Part shown: positions 63,182-64,000 of the stretch, piece by piece
How positions within the stretch are numbered: position 1 is the first letter of the stretch
Layout: each line of letters starts with the position of its first letter
NCBI RefSeq assembly: GCF_010727125.1
Contig: NZ_AP022564.1
Span: 310,001 to 374,000, forward strand
DNA from: Mycolicibacter terrae
Lineage (GTDB): Bacteria; Actinomycetota; Actinomycetes; Mycobacteriales; Mycobacteriaceae
Reading direction: 5' to 3'
Length of the DNA stretch: 64,000 nucleotides
Notes under the pieces: generated by a model
Told to the model about the DNA's origin: nothing
Database searches by the model: none
Seen by the model: only the letters and a program-made list of their open reading frames with translations
Position numbers and translations under genes: made by a program

Positions 63182-64000
63182 AGCTCCTGCGGGACCCGAT
63201 GGTGTGGGGTGTTGGTGCACTGGGCCTAGCGACCGTTGTGGCACTGGTCGCGGCCATGCTCTATGTCAACCCGCCGGGCGAGAAGATCGTCACCTTCTAC
63301 ACCGAGGACGCCGCGTCGGTCCGCCCCGGTGACCAGGTCCGCATCGCCGGAATCACCGTCGGCAAGGTGAAGGACCTGGCCCTGGAGCCCCATCAGGTGC
63401 GGGTCAGGACGCAGGTCGACAAGGACGCGTTTGTCGGAGACCGATCACAGATCCAGGTCCGCATGCTCACCGTGGTCGGTGGCTACTACGTCGACCTCGT
63501 GTCGCTGGGCGAGTCCCCGCTGGGCGATAAGCCCGTTCCGGCAGAGCGCGTGACGATGCCCTACAACCTGATGCAAACCCTCGCCGACGCGCCGAAGATC
63601 ACCGACCAGGTGAATCCCGATCCCATCAACCAGTCACTGGACCAGGTCCAGCAGGCGCTGACCGGAGGCAACCTCGAGTCACTCTCGGCAATCGTCGATG
63701 CCGGGAACGGTCTCATGGCCACGATCGACAAACAACGCGGCCAGGTGTCGGCCATTCTCGACCTGTCAGACGAATACATTCAGTCCCTCAGCAATTTCAG
63801 TGAGGGCCTCAGGGAGCTCGTCCGCAAAGCGTCGATTGTCGAACAGACACTGGTGCTGTACGGCGAGCGTTTCGGAAGTGCACTCAAGGGCATCGCCGAT
63901 GTCTTCGATGCGCTGGCACCGGTCGGTGTCTTCTACGAGAACCATCGGGACGACTTTCTCGAAAAGGTCCGCCACTATCAAGAAACAGCGCGGTACTGGG
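63178..64000 (+). CDS. Mce-family protein MceC (3' end outside window)
   Basis: Open from ATG 63178 (MKLLRDPMVWGVGALGLATV) to the right edge, 274 codons without a stop. It shows an N-terminal anchor (VGALGLATVVALVAAMLYV), the MlaD domain KIVTFYTEDAASVRPGDQVRIAGITVGKVKDLALEP and the helical Mce region (DQVNPDPINQSLDQVQQALTG...). The ATG overlaps the mceB stop by 4 bases; GTG 63169 is in frame and also possible. mceD-F would be expected further right. Confidence 0.9.
   Translation, partial: MKLLRDPMVWGVGALGLATVVALVAAMLYVNPPGEKIVTFYTEDAASVRPGDQVRIAGITVGKVKDLALEPHQVRVRTQVDKDAFVGDRSQIQVRMLTVVGGYYVDLVSLGESPLGDKPVPAERVTMPYNLMQTLADAPKITDQVNPDPINQSLDQVQQALTGGNLESLSAIVDAGNGLMATIDKQRGQVSAILDLSDEYIQSLSNFSEGLRELVRKASIVEQTLVLYGERFGSALKGIADVFDALAPVGVFYENHRDDFLEKVRHYQETARYW

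Overview
The window reads as chromosome from a member of the Mycobacteriaceae. It is GC-rich, has many GTG starts and 4-base ATGA/GTGA gene overlaps, and carries hallmark mycobacterial modules: the GlgE maltosyltransferase pathway, a KstR/KstR2-type cholesterol catabolic cluster, a haemophore-like secreted protein, F420- and NDMA-type enzymes and a YrbE/Mce operon. Species cannot be assigned from the sequence alone. No rRNA, tRNA, IS element or CRISPR array was seen, and there is no gene-free stretch longer than about 300 bases.

Region 1 (1-14643), alpha-glucan and trehalose metabolism. The 3' end of glgE and glgB face mak-treS-malQ; malQ is divergent from glgX-treY-treZ. One block therefore encodes the TreS-Mak-GlgE-GlgB route (trehalose to maltose, maltose-1-phosphate, linear glucan, branched glucan) and the reverse TreX-TreY-TreZ route (branched glucan to trehalose). 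malQ is broken by a single-base frameshift near position 7755.

Region 2 (14640-44283), sterol ring degradation. A secreted protein and kshB lie divergent from hsaA-hsaC-hsaB, with two KstR-type boxes between them; hsaD is absent from its usual place. A minus-strand run (fadD3-fadE31-fadE32-fadE33, a bile-salt-hydrolase-like Ntn hydrolase, an aminotransferase, a haemophore and an unknown protein) is divergent from fadE30-ipdF-kstR2-fadA6 across a perfect KstR2 box. About 7.5 kb then interrupts the regulon: two TetR genes (one with an in-frame 57-bp tandem repeat), DUF899, a VOC protein, a DUF3556 membrane protein, an AMP-dependent ligase and a PucR regulator. After that the ring C/D genes resume (ipdC-ipdB-ipdA-echA20), divergent from two SDR genes across a second perfect KstR2 box.

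Region 3 (44297-59135), an accessory catabolic island. It holds two acyl-CoA dehydrogenases, an HSL-type esterase, a Baeyer-Villiger monooxygenase, an alpha/beta hydrolase, an acyl-CoA ligase, a thiolase-fold protein lacking its nucleophilic Cys next to a DUF35 protein, an enoyl-CoA hydratase, an SDR, a TetR regulator, an NDMA-type alcohol dehydrogenase, an aldehyde dehydrogenase and a luciferase-like F420 oxidoreductase. Together these could oxidise a ketone to an ester, hydrolyse it, oxidise the released alcohol to an acid, activate the acid with CoA and shorten it by beta-oxidation ending in an aldol-type cleavage. The substrate is unknown. This is the best candidate for an undescribed system.

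Region 4 (59136-64000), an Mce transporter operon (yrbEA-yrbEB-mceA-mceB-mceC) running off the right edge. Its upstream region carries the same 18-bp palindrome (TAAGTA-N6-TACTTA) as the promoter of the island's TetR gene, which suggests that the island and the importer share a regulator.
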